Assembly: GCA_013001365.1 (NCBI GenBank)
Contig: JABDMQ010000404.1
Location: 1 to 5,253, forward strand
Origin: Flavobacteriaceae bacterium
GTDB taxonomy: Bacteria > Bacteroidota > Bacteroidia > Flavobacteriales > Flavobacteriaceae
Length of the DNA: 5,253 nucleotides
Direction of reading: 5' to 3'
Below the pieces are notes generated by a model, which saw nothing but the letters and a program-made list of their open reading frames with translations, made no database searches and was not told the origin of the DNA. Shown here in pieces: positions 1 through 5,253 of the stretch. Each line of letters begins with the position of its first letter. Position 1 is the first letter of the stretch. Both the position numbers and the translations under genes were made by a program.

Positions 1-65
1 GCACTGCTAATTTGCCGTAAAAAAGTATTTGTAGAACCGATGGCATTAAGTTTGATTATACGCAT
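1..65 (-). CDS. birA: biotin-protein ligase (biotin-[acetyl-CoA-carboxylase] ligase), N-terminal fragment
   Basis: Reading the minus strand from an ATG at 65-63 gives 21 complete codons, MRIIKLNAIGSTNTFLRQIS and one more Ser, before the gene leaves the window. The IKLxAIxSTNxFL pattern is the start of the BirA/LplA-type catalytic domain; the STN stretch sits at its usual place near the beginning. The enzyme activates biotin as biotinyl-AMP and transfers it to a lysine of carboxyl-carrier proteins in the cytoplasm. An in-frame TGA lies at 83-81 and there is no ATG, GTG or TTG codon between it and the chosen ATG, so the start is fixed. This leaves no room for an N-terminal helix-turn-helix domain, making it a monofunctional ligase and not a ligase-repressor. 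The residue before STN is Gly where Asp is common in my memory of the family. The gene is divergent from rsfS. The identification rests on a short piece. Confidence 0.75.
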   Translation of the reverse strand, partial: MRIIKLNAIGSTNTFLRQISS

Positions 66-132
66 ATCAAATAGCTGATTTCATTGAGGTATATATTATG
101 AATATTTTAATCCTTAAAGAACAAAAAAATAA

Positions 133-142
133 TAACTTTGCA
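133..142 (+). promoter_or_regulatory. Bacteroidota -7 promoter element upstream of rsfS
   Basis: TAACTTTGCA at 133-142 matches the TAnnTTTG -7 element used by the primary sigma factor of Bacteroidota, including the frequently seen trailing CA. It lies 19 bases ahead of the rsfS ATG, which would give a short leader of roughly a dozen bases. No clear TTG-type -33 element is present; the expected zone (about 105-116) is T-rich then AATCC. The call rests on the -7 match and its position. It would drive rsfS-ftsH, and possibly the genes downstream by read-through. Confidence 0.6.
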
Positions 143-159
143 CAAACTAAAGATACTGA

Positions 160-531
160 ATGGCGGAAAAAAATAGTAATGCTGACCAATTAATAACAAC
201 GATATTAAATGGCATTGAAGATGTGAAGGGGAAAAATATTAATATTCTTGACCTCAGGGAAATTGAAAATACGGTTTGCGACTATTTTATAATTTGTGAA
301 GGAACTTCTAATACACAAGTTAACGCTATTGTTAATTCTGTTCAGAAGAAAGTCAGCAAAGAAACAAAAGACAAGCCTTGGCATATAGAGGGAAGCGATA
401 ATGCAGAATGGGTATTAATGGATTATGTAGATGTAGTTGTTCATGTGTTCCAGAAGCATATAAGGGAATATTATGATATTGAAAGCCTCTGGGGAGATGC
501 AAAAACAACTGTTGTTGAAACAAGTTACTAA
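160..531 (+). CDS. rsfS: ribosomal silencing factor RsfS (Iojap/DUF143 family)
   Basis: This 123-residue cytoplasmic protein has the full RsfS/Iojap pattern: DYFIICEGTSNTQV at 41-54, the HIEG turn at 75-78, EWVLMDYVDVVVHVF at 83-97 and REYYDIESLWGDA at 102-114. Family members bind ribosomal protein uL14 on the large subunit and block joining with the small subunit, lowering translation when nutrients are limited. The length is normal for the family. The ATG at 160 is directly preceded by an in-frame TGA at 157-159 and the next in-frame ATG falls deep inside the domain, so the start is secure. There is no Shine-Dalgarno sequence, as is usual in this phylum. It begins 94 bases from the divergent birA and ends 20 bases before ftsH, which suggests co-transcription with ftsH. 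Confidence 0.95.
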   Translation: MAEKNSNADQLITTILNGIEDVKGKNINILDLREIENTVCDYFIICEGTSNTQVNAIVNSVQKKVSKETKDKPWHIEGSDNAEWVLMDYVDVVVHVFQKHIREYYDIESLWGDAKTTVVETSY

Positions 532-551
532 GAAGAAAAAGAAAAAGATTA

Positions 552-2501
552 ATGGCAAACGATAAGAATACTAATAACACAAAAAAACCTAAATTCAGTC
601 CTTACTGGATCTATGGCATTATTATCGCCATATTCCTGGGTATGCAACTGTTTTCGGGAGCTGATGGCTTTCAAAGCTCATCATCGACTACACCTTCACA
701 ATTCCTGACCTATTTAAGGGATGGTGATGTCGCAAAGGTTGAGATCGTAAATCGTAGGGAAGCAAAGGTATATCTTACAAGAGAAGCCTTAGAAAAAGAA
801 GTTCATAAGAATACCAGAAAAACGAATTTATTTGCAACTGCAGCTCAAACACCAAATTATCAATTTGAATTCGGTGACCTTCAGAATTTTGAGAATGACC
901 TTAAAAGGACCATTGAAGAAAACGACCTTAGCACGGAAATAGATTATGAGACCCAGAGCAATGTATGGGGTGAGTTCTTATTGACATTATTGCCATTTGC
1001 CTTGATCATTGGAGTCTGGATCTTCATTATGCGTAGAATGTCTTCTGGAGCTGGCGGAGGTGCTGGAGGACAGATATTCAATATAGGTAAGTCCAAGGCT
1101 AAGTTGTTTGATCAAAACACTGAGGTAAAGACTTCATTCAAGGACGTAGCTGGTCTTGAAGGTGCGAAGGAGGAGATTCAAGAAATCGTTGATTTCTTGA
1201 GGAATCCAGAAAAATATACCGCACTTGGTGGTAAGATTCCGAAAGGTGCATTACTTATTGGTCCTCCAGGTACAGGGAAGACCTTATTGGCCAAAGCCGT
1301 TGCAGGAGAAGCAAAGGTACCTTTCTTCTCATTGTCTGGATCGGATTTCGTTGAAATGTTCGTAGGTGTAGGAGCCTCGCGAGTTAGGGATCTCTTCAAG
1401 CAGGCCAAGGAAAAATCGCCTTCAATTATATTCATTGATGAAATAGATGCCATCGGTAGAGCTCGTGGGAAAAGCAATTTCTCAGGTTCTAACGATGAGC
1501 GAGAAAATACATTGAATCAGCTTTTAACAGAAATGGATGGTTTTGGCACCAATACCAACGTCATCGTATTGGCAGCTACCAACCGCGCTGATGTGCTGGA
1601 CAAGGCATTGATGCGTGCTGGAAGATTTGACAGACAGATCTTTGTTGACTTGCCAGATGTTAGGGAACGAAAAGAGATATTCGAAGTTCATTTAAAACCT
1701 TTGAAGAAAGCCAAAGACCTCGATACCGATTTCTTGAGCAAGCAAACCCCAGGTTTCTCAGGAGCAGATATTGCCAATGTTTGTAATGAAGCCGCATTGA
1801 TTGCTGCACGACAGGGAAAGAAAGCCGTTGAAAAACAGGATTTTCTGGATGCTGTAGATAGAATCGTGGGTGGATTGGAAAAGAAGAATAAGATTATTAC
1901 TCCTGGTGAGAAAAAAGCTGTGGCGTTCCATGAAGCTGGACATGCTACTGTTAGTTGGTTGTTGGAACACGCGGCACCACTTGTAAAAGTTACGATTGTA
2001 CCTAGAGGTCGTTCATTAGGCGCTGCATGGTATTTGCCTGAAGAACGCTTGATTGTACGCCCGGAGCAGATGCTGGATGAAATGTGTGCAGCACTTGGCG
2101 GTAGAGCGGCAGAAAAAGTAATCTTCGATAAGATATCCACGGGTGCTTTAAGTGATCTGGAAAAAGTTACAAAACAAGCAAGAGCCATGGTCACCGTATA
2201 TGGCTTGAGTGACAAGGTCGGCAATCTTACCTATTACGATTCGTCAGGACAAAGCGACATGGGTTTCACAAAGCCTTATAGTGAGCAGACCGCCGAATTG
2301 ATAGATAAAGAGATATCAGATATCATAGAGACACAATATCAACGTGCTCTTGATCTTCTTAGTAAGAACAAAGACAAGCTTACTCTCTTGGCTGAAGAGC
2401 TTCTGGAAAAGGAAGTGATCTTCAAGGACAATCTGGAAAAAATATTTGGTAAACGCCCATTCGATAAGGAGGAAGAAGAACAAACAGTTGCTGTTGAGTA
2501 A
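552..2501 (+). CDS. ftsH: ATP-dependent zinc metalloprotease FtsH
   Basis: This 649-residue membrane-anchored AAA+ protease forms hexamers that extract and degrade membrane proteins and some cytosolic regulators. Visible parts in order: a short basic N-terminus, first membrane segment at about 19-35, a periplasmic FtsH_ext domain at about 37-138, second membrane segment at about 141-160, a Gly-rich linker at 165-173, then the AAA+ module. Walker A is GPPGTGKT (237-244), the pore loop is FVG (270-272), Walker B is IIFIDEID (292-299), and the second region of homology has arginine fingers R355 and R358 in RAGRFDR. The M41 peptidase has HEAGH (460-464) with H460 and H464 as zinc ligands, and D535 in GALSDLE as the likely third ligand. 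All key residues are present, so it should be active. The RAG in place of the common RPG is, as I recall, usual in Bacteroidota. The tail is acidic (DKEEEE). The 20-base spacer after rsfS is almost entirely purine (GAAGAAAAAGAAAAAG) and may help ribosome loading. Confidence 0.98.
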   Translation: MANDKNTNNTKKPKFSPYWIYGIIIAIFLGMQLFSGADGFQSSSSTTPSQFLTYLRDGDVAKVEIVNRREAKVYLTREALEKEVHKNTRKTNLFATAAQTPNYQFEFGDLQNFENDLKRTIEENDLSTEIDYETQSNVWGEFLLTLLPFALIIGVWIFIMRRMSSGAGGGAGGQIFNIGKSKAKLFDQNTEVKTSFKDVAGLEGAKEEIQEIVDFLRNPEKYTALGGKIPKGALLIGPPGTGKTLLAKAVAGEAKVPFFSLSGSDFVEMFVGVGASRVRDLFKQAKEKSPSIIFIDEIDAIGRARGKSNFSGSNDERENTLNQLLTEMDGFGTNTNVIVLAATNRADVLDKALMRAGRFDRQIFVDLPDVRERKEIFEVHLKPLKKAKDLDTDFLSKQTPGFSGADIANVCNEAALIAARQGKKAVEKQDFLDAVDRIVGGLEKKNKIITPGEKKAVAFHEAGHATVSWLLEHAAPLVKVTIVPRGRSLGAAWYLPEERLIVRPEQMLDEMCAALGGRAAEKVIFDKISTGALSDLEKVTKQARAMVTVYGLSDKVGNLTYYDSSGQSDMGFTKPYSEQTAELIDKEISDIIETQYQRALDLLSKNKDKLTLLAEELLEKEVIFKDNLEKIFGKRPFDKEEEEQTVAVE

Positions 2502-2516
2502 GTTACTACTAAAGAA

Positions 2517-2543
2517 TTCTTAAATCTTCATTTAGCTTAAGGA
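2517..2543 (+). other. weak hairpin after ftsH
   Basis: TTCTTAA (2517-2523) can pair with TTAAGGA (2537-2543), giving seven pairs with one G-T wobble around a 13-base loop. It begins 15 bases after the ftsH stop. The stem is AT-rich and no T-run follows (GTTCGTTC comes next), so it is a poor intrinsic terminator. At most it might act as an RNA-stabilising or attenuating structure between the two gene blocks. Directly overlapping it is the palindrome AAGAATTCTT at 2512-2521. Either may be chance in AT-rich sequence. Confidence 0.15.
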
Positions 2544-2560
2544 GTTCGTTCAAGATTGTT

Positions 2561-2568
2561 TATATTTG
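2561..2568 (+). promoter_or_regulatory. possible -7 promoter element for the LUD-cdsA-psd-ACBP unit
   Basis: TATATTTG at 2561-2568 fits the Bacteroidota TAnnTTTG consensus. It lies in the 104-base gap between ftsH and the LUD gene, the only sizeable gap within the rightward run, 37 bases before the chosen LUD ATG. A -33 element is not clear; the nearest T-rich candidate is TTTAG at 2531-2535, with spacing a little long. The context supports an internal promoter that could uncouple the lipid genes from rsfS-ftsH. The motif is short and could occur by chance. Confidence 0.4.
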
Positions 2569-2605
2569 GGATAGATCCTGACTATTGGTTAATAGCTTAG
2601 TGCTA

Positions 2606-3211
2606 ATGAACATTTTTCGTAAAATCCTTGGCCTCAATAAGGACTCTCAAGAAGATATTGCTGCAGATGAGAGAGGCAAATACATGCCCGATATCAAACT
2701 GCCCATAGACGAAAGATTTACCATAAATTTTAAATCCAACGGAGGTAAATTCTTGTATTGTGAAAACATGAGCGAAGTGCTTTATAGCCTAGACCAGATT
2801 TTGCAGGAAAATGATTGGTATGACAAGAAAGTTTATCTCCTAGATGAGAGATTAGGCGAAAAATTCTCAGAATTTGAATTGAACTGCTCTAGAAAAGCAA
2901 AGGATTCGACTTTCTTCCTAACGACTTGCGAATACCTAATTGCGGATGACGGTTCCCTACTGATATCTTCCAACCAGATCGCGGAAAAGAAACTTGACGA
3001 GATACCTGATAATTTTGTGATTTTCGCCACCACAAGTCAACTTGTTGAAAGTATTGGTGAAGGCTTAAGAGGGATCAAGGGTAAAAACAGGGACAAAATA
3101 CCAACAAATATCACAACAATTAAACATTTCAAGGCGGCCGACGACAAAGACTTCCTATCGTATGGCAGTAGTTCTAAAAACTTATATTTGCTCTTATTAG
3201 AAGACTTATAA
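2606..3211 (+). CDS. LUD-domain protein (LutC/YkgG-like), function unknown
   Basis: This 201-residue protein is recognisable as a LUD-domain protein of the LutC/YkgG type found as a single gene in many Bacteroidota. Supporting stretches are PIDERFTINFKSNGGKFLYC (33-52), TTCEYLIADDGSLLISSNQ (106-124), FATTSQLVESIGEGLRGIKG (140-159), IPTNITTIKHF (165-175) and the C-terminal YGSSSKNLYLLLLEDL (186-201). LutC works with LutA and LutB in lactate oxidation, but neither partner is here, so a lactate role cannot be assumed. There is no signal peptide and no convincing membrane segment, so it is probably cytoplasmic. The frame also opens seven codons earlier with TTG at 2585, but the ATG at 2606 gives the usual short MNIFRKILGL opening, so I chose it. 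Its stop is one base from the cdsA ATG, implying translational coupling to lipid synthesis. The family call is firm; the function is not known to me. Confidence 0.85.
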   Translation: MNIFRKILGLNKDSQEDIAADERGKYMPDIKLPIDERFTINFKSNGGKFLYCENMSEVLYSLDQILQENDWYDKKVYLLDERLGEKFSEFELNCSRKAKDSTFFLTTCEYLIADDGSLLISSNQIAEKKLDEIPDNFVIFATTSQLVESIGEGLRGIKGKNRDKIPTNITTIKHFKAADDKDFLSYGSSSKNLYLLLLEDL

Positions 3212-3212
3212 A

Positions 3213-4034
3213 ATGAAGGAACTTACTACGAGAGCCCTTTCTGGAATAATCTATATTTCACTGCTTATCCTATCACTGAAATCGCAGTCGGCCTTAACGG
3301 TTTTGTTCTTTGTTTTTGGGCTGATCTGCTTGGCGGAGTTCAATAAGCTAATTCAGTTAAAAGGATTTGTCCCATATCTCATCTTCATTGCTCTATATGG
3401 GCTTTTTGCATATTGGCAGCATTTTGCCAATACCGATCGCGGATTCACCGAAACCACACAAATACTTCAAGTAATTACATTGTTCGTGCATCTATTCTTG
3501 ATAAAGGACCTGTTCTCTGAGAAAACCATACCTCTGTTCAAGACAAAGCAATATATCGTAATGACGTTTTACCTAACAAGCGCCTTTATATTCTTGAATC
3601 TAATCGCTAACTACAATAAGACCTTTGTACCTAGTATCTTATTAGGGACCTTTATCTTGGCCTGGGTCAATGATACATTTGCCTATATTGTAGGCAGGAC
3701 ACTTGGAAGACAGAAACTCTTCGCTAGGATATCACCCAAGAAAACTGTTGAAGGCTTCCTTGGCGGTCTGTTTTTTGCATGTGTGGCAAGTTATTTCATA
3801 AGTATCTTTACAGAGACATTAGGATTTACGAATTGGCTGATTATGGGTATTATAGTAAGTGTTTTTGGGACTTTGGGTGACCTTATCGAATCGAAGTTCA
3901 AACGGCAAGCAAATGTCAAGGACAGTGGTGTCATCATGCCTGGGCATGGTGGTTTGTTGGATCGTCTAGACAGTATTATCTTTGCATCACCATTCGTTTT
4001 TCTCTTCTTAAGACTATTAAAGCATGTTTCATAA
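3213..4034 (+). CDS. cdsA: phosphatidate cytidylyltransferase (CDP-diacylglycerol synthase)
   Basis: This 273-residue polytopic inner-membrane enzyme converts phosphatidate and CTP to CDP-diacylglycerol, the precursor of all major phospholipids. Its C-terminus carries the complete family signature: S227, K230-R231, K236-D237, G239, P243-G244-H245-G246-G247, D250-R251 and D253. Upstream are the conserved WxNDTFAYxxGR segment (151-162) and SPKKTVEGFLGG (174-185), which form the metal and nucleotide site. Hydrophobic segments alternate along the whole chain (for example about 9-22, 27-41, 52-67, 85-98, 115-130, 139-160, 184-199, 207-222). The length is typical. The ATG follows the LUD stop after a single base, and the 3' end overlaps psd by 11 bases, so translation of all three is probably linked. 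It is the first enzyme of the PE branch completed by psd; the serine-condensing enzyme between them is not in this window. Confidence 0.96.
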   Translation: MKELTTRALSGIIYISLLILSLKSQSALTVLFFVFGLICLAEFNKLIQLKGFVPYLIFIALYGLFAYWQHFANTDRGFTETTQILQVITLFVHLFLIKDLFSEKTIPLFKTKQYIVMTFYLTSAFIFLNLIANYNKTFVPSILLGTFILAWVNDTFAYIVGRTLGRQKLFARISPKKTVEGFLGGLFFACVASYFISIFTETLGFTNWLIMGIIVSVFGTLGDLIESKFKRQANVKDSGVIMPGHGGLLDRLDSIIFASPFVFLFLRLLKHVS

Positions 4035-4674
4035 GGAAGGCTACAAGATCATCATCATAACCTTTATCACTGTGGTAGCTGGTCTTTTACTAACAGATTC
4101 GCTCATCGTAATCGATTGGTTACGTATGTTGGTCATGGCGACCCTTATAGTCTTCTTGATCCTGATCTTACAATTCTTCAGGAACCCTAAACGACATACC
4201 ATCATTAATGATCATTTTGTTTTGTCTCCTGTTGATGGCAAGGTAGTCGTGATCGAGGAAGTATTCGAAAAGGAATATTTTAAAGATAAACGATTACAGG
4301 TCTCTGTATTCATGTCTCCAATTAACGTTCATGTTACAAGATTTCCCATTAGTGGCAAAGTGGCATTCAGCAAATATCATCCAGGTAAATATCTCGTTGC
4401 CTGGCATCCTAAAAGCAGTGAAGAGAACGAGCGCACTACAGTAGTGATCGAAAATGCCACTTATGGCAAGGTGCTTTACAGGCAAATTGCAGGTGCCATG
4501 GCCAAACGCATCGTTAATTATGCAAAAGCAGGCGAAGCCATTGTGCAAGGTGCCGATTCTGGTTTCATCAAGTTTGGTTCGAGGGTCGATTTGTTATTAC
4601 CTTTAAACACCAAGATCAAAGTAAAACTCAATCAGAAAGTAAAAGGAGGCGAAAGTATTATTGCTGAATCATAA
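4024..4674 (+). CDS. psd: phosphatidylserine decarboxylase proenzyme, short (archaeal-type) form
   Basis: This 216-residue pyruvoyl enzyme decarboxylates phosphatidylserine to phosphatidylethanolamine at the cytoplasmic membrane. Two N-terminal hydrophobic segments (about 9-27 and 33-52) anchor it, followed by FFRNP. The catalytic part shows SPVDGKV (68-74) with D71, SPINVHVTRFPISG (98-111) with H103, and IKFGSRVDLLLP (182-193). Self-cleavage between G185 and S186 would give a beta chain of 185 residues and an alpha chain of 31 with S186 becoming the pyruvoyl group. The short form uses FGS where long E. coli-type enzymes have LGST. By eye, H103 aligns with H144 of E. coli PSD while the H147 position is Arg (R106); I believe this is normal for the short subfamily. 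The start gives the common HKEGYKII opening and lies 11 bases inside cdsA. The stop overlaps the next start by one base. Confidence 0.95.
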   Translation: MFHKEGYKIIIITFITVVAGLLLTDSLIVIDWLRMLVMATLIVFLILILQFFRNPKRHTIINDHFVLSPVDGKVVVIEEVFEKEYFKDKRLQVSVFMSPINVHVTRFPISGKVAFSKYHPGKYLVAWHPKSSEENERTTVVIENATYGKVLYRQIAGAMAKRIVNYAKAGEAIVQGADSGFIKFGSRVDLLLPLNTKIKVKLNQKVKGGESIIAES

Positions 4675-4940
4675 TGGACTCCAAAGCATTAGATATTGAA
4701 TTCAAGGAAGCGGTAAGTAGGATAAATGACCATAAGGAACCATTTCCTGCAGATTTTCTTTTACGATTGTACGCTTATTACAAGAAGGCCACAAATGATT
4801 ATGGTAGGCCAAGCAGCAAGAAACCCATTATCAATGCATTCAAGACCAATGCCTTGTTTCAGCTGGAGGATATTTCGGAAGATGAGGCGAAACAACAGTA
4901 TATTGACTTGGTAAACGGTTACTTCTTGTATAGAAAGTAA
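4674..4940 (+). CDS. acyl-CoA-binding protein (ACBP family)
   Basis: This 88-residue soluble protein matches the four-helix ACBP fold that binds long-chain acyl-CoA esters. It contains LLRLYAYYKKAT (29-40), corresponding to the second helix of the animal protein, then a shortened loop with GRP (44-46), NAFKTNALF (54-62) and SEDEAKQQYIDLV (68-80). Compared from memory with bovine ACBP, the ligand-contacting Y28, Y31, K32, K54 and Y73 appear as Y33, Y36, K37, K57 and Y76, so binding should be possible. The Trp after K54 is Thr here, and the loop between helices 2 and 3 is about two residues shorter. The ATG shares one base with the psd stop (TAATG), so it is translationally coupled to psd and closes the lipid gene unit. 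ACBPs are standard in eukaryotes but patchy in bacteria. A role in delivering or buffering acyl-CoA is inference. Confidence 0.88.
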   Translation: MDSKALDIEFKEAVSRINDHKEPFPADFLLRLYAYYKKATNDYGRPSSKKPIINAFKTNALFQLEDISEDEAKQQYIDLVNGYFLYRK

Positions 4941-4961
4941 ACCACTTGACTTTACAAGAAG
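4922..4961. repeat. inverted repeats at the convergent ACBP/valS junction, possible bidirectional terminator
   Basis: CTTCTTGTA (4922-4930) and TACAAGAAG (4953-4961) form a perfect nine-base inverted repeat with 22 bases between the arms. The left arm lies inside the last codons of the ACBP gene. A second, mutually exclusive pair, TTGACT (4946-4951) and AGTCAA (4965-4970), sits in the same spot with a 13-base loop and is followed on the plus strand by ATTTTA. The whole space between the two convergent stop codons is only 33 bases, so transcription from both sides must end here or run into the opposing gene. Neither hairpin is GC-rich and there is no long T-run, so terminator function is a guess from position. 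Confidence 0.35.
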
Positions 4962-4973
4962 ATTAGTCAAATT

Positions 4974-5253
4974 TTACTGCAACCCAGCTAAACTAGACTT
5001 TAAGGTCTCTATCTTGGCCAAGGCATCTGCCTCTTTCTTCCTTTCGCTGGCTACTACTTGTTCTGGAGCTCCAGAAACAAAACGGTCGTTAGAGAGTTTC
5101 TTTTGCACAGATTTCAAGAAGCCTTCGGTATAATTAAGCTCTTCGGTGAGTTTCTTGATCTCAGCTTCCACATCGATACTACCTTGCATCGGCACGAAGT
5201 ACTCATTGCTCTTAACTCGAAATGTCAATGCACCTTCTACTTTTTGAATGGTA
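4974..5253 (-). CDS. valS: valyl-tRNA synthetase, C-terminal fragment
   Basis: The minus-strand frame is open from the right window edge to a TAA at 4976-4974, giving 92 codons of the 3' end of the gene; it has no start inside the window. The visible part runs from TIQKVEGALTFRV, through YFVPMQGSIDVEAEIKKL, to a Lys/Glu-rich helix and ends in SLAGLQ. This is the C-terminal end of class I valyl-tRNA synthetase, including the coiled-coil arm that contacts the tRNA elbow, with the LSNDRFVSGAPEQVVASERK stretch typical of that arm (the lineage-typical form is LSNxxFVxxAPExVVxxEKxK). The enzyme charges tRNA-Val in the cytoplasm. It converges on the lipid gene unit and is unlikely to be functionally tied to it. 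The TTG at 5228-5226 is an internal Leu codon, not a start. Confidence 0.93.
   Translation of the reverse strand, partial: TIQKVEGALTFRVKSNEYFVPMQGSIDVEAEIKKLTEELNYTEGFLKSVQKKLSNDRFVSGAPEQVVASERKKEADALAKIETLKSSLAGLQ

Noticed and set aside
66..132. Riboswitch, operator or birA promoter in the divergent intergenic region
   Set aside because: AT-rich, with no convincing stem set, no long inverted repeat and no clear TAnnTTTG element facing birA. A birA promoter must exist, but I cannot place it.
532..551. Purine-rich tract GAAGAAAAAGAAAAAG as a repeat or frameshift signal
   Set aside because: It is a short non-coding spacer before ftsH with no true repeat unit, better explained as an unstructured ribosome-loading region.
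353..580. 75-codon minus-strand frame spanning the rsfS/ftsH junction
   Set aside because: The Leu/Phe-rich stretch comes from the complement of the purine-rich spacer at 532-550; it gives a false impression of a hydrophobic peptide.
1178..1477. 99-codon minus-strand frame opposite the ftsH Walker motifs
   Set aside because: Shadow of the AAA+ coding sequence; no start context, promoter or domain.
1688..2224. 178-codon open frame on the minus strand inside ftsH
   Set aside because: It lies opposite the conserved AAA/peptidase region of ftsH. Its translation is Ser/Ala/Phe-rich with no recognisable domain, which is what the complement of a constrained gene gives.
2585..2605. Upstream TTG start for the LUD protein (seven extra residues)
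   Set aside because: A TTG start with no ribosome-binding site is less likely than the ATG at 2606, which gives the usual short N-terminus.
4024..4674. psd as a truncated gene, since it is much shorter than E. coli PSD (about 320 residues)
   Set aside because: The short archaeal-type subfamily is normally a little over 200 residues, and the SPVDG, NVH and FGS motifs are all in place.
4726..4970. Small frames overlapping the ACBP gene on both strands (4726-4914 plus, 4761-4970 minus)
   Set aside because: Both are covered by a well-supported ACBP frame with matching family residues; neither alternative has a recognisable pattern.

Overview
The window is a compact, ordinary-looking chromosomal segment of a Bacteroidota bacterium, most likely from the Sphingobacteriaceae (Pedobacter/Sphingobacterium-like). 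The case for this rests on four things: Bacteroidota-type -7 promoter elements (TAACTTTGCA before rsfS, TATATTTG before the LUD gene), the near absence of Shine-Dalgarno sequences, a moderately AT-rich composition, and protein variants I associate with this phylum (FtsH with RAGRFDR and AAWYLPEE, short-form phosphatidylserine decarboxylase, an acyl-CoA-binding protein beside it). The family-level placement is inference from memory, not a database result.

Layout, left to right. Positions 1-65 (minus strand) hold the first 21 codons of a biotin-protein ligase (birA) that runs off the left edge. A 94-base divergent intergenic region (66-159) carries a good promoter reading rightward. Then comes a rightward run of six genes: rsfS (ribosomal silencing factor), ftsH (membrane AAA+ zinc protease), a stand-alone LUD-domain protein, cdsA (CDP-diacylglycerol synthase), psd (phosphatidylserine decarboxylase proenzyme) and a small acyl-CoA-binding protein. 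The right edge holds the last 92 codons of valS (valyl-tRNA synthetase) on the minus strand, converging on the run with only 33 bases between stop codons.

The rightward run appears to have two parts. rsfS-ftsH are 20 bases apart and share the first promoter. A 104-base gap with a second promoter-like element follows. The last four genes are packed end to end: a 1-base gap, an 11-base overlap and a 1-base overlap. They therefore look like one translationally coupled unit. CdsA makes CDP-diacylglycerol and Psd makes phosphatidylethanolamine from phosphatidylserine; the connecting enzyme, phosphatidylserine synthase, is not in the window. The acyl-CoA-binding protein and the LUD protein are the two members whose roles in this lipid unit are not obvious.

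I found no mobile element, CRISPR array, tRNA, rRNA, riboswitch or prophage signature. I saw no convincing previously undescribed system. The points most worth a second look are the LUD and acyl-CoA-binding proteins embedded in a phospholipid operon, and the inverted repeats at the convergent junction.
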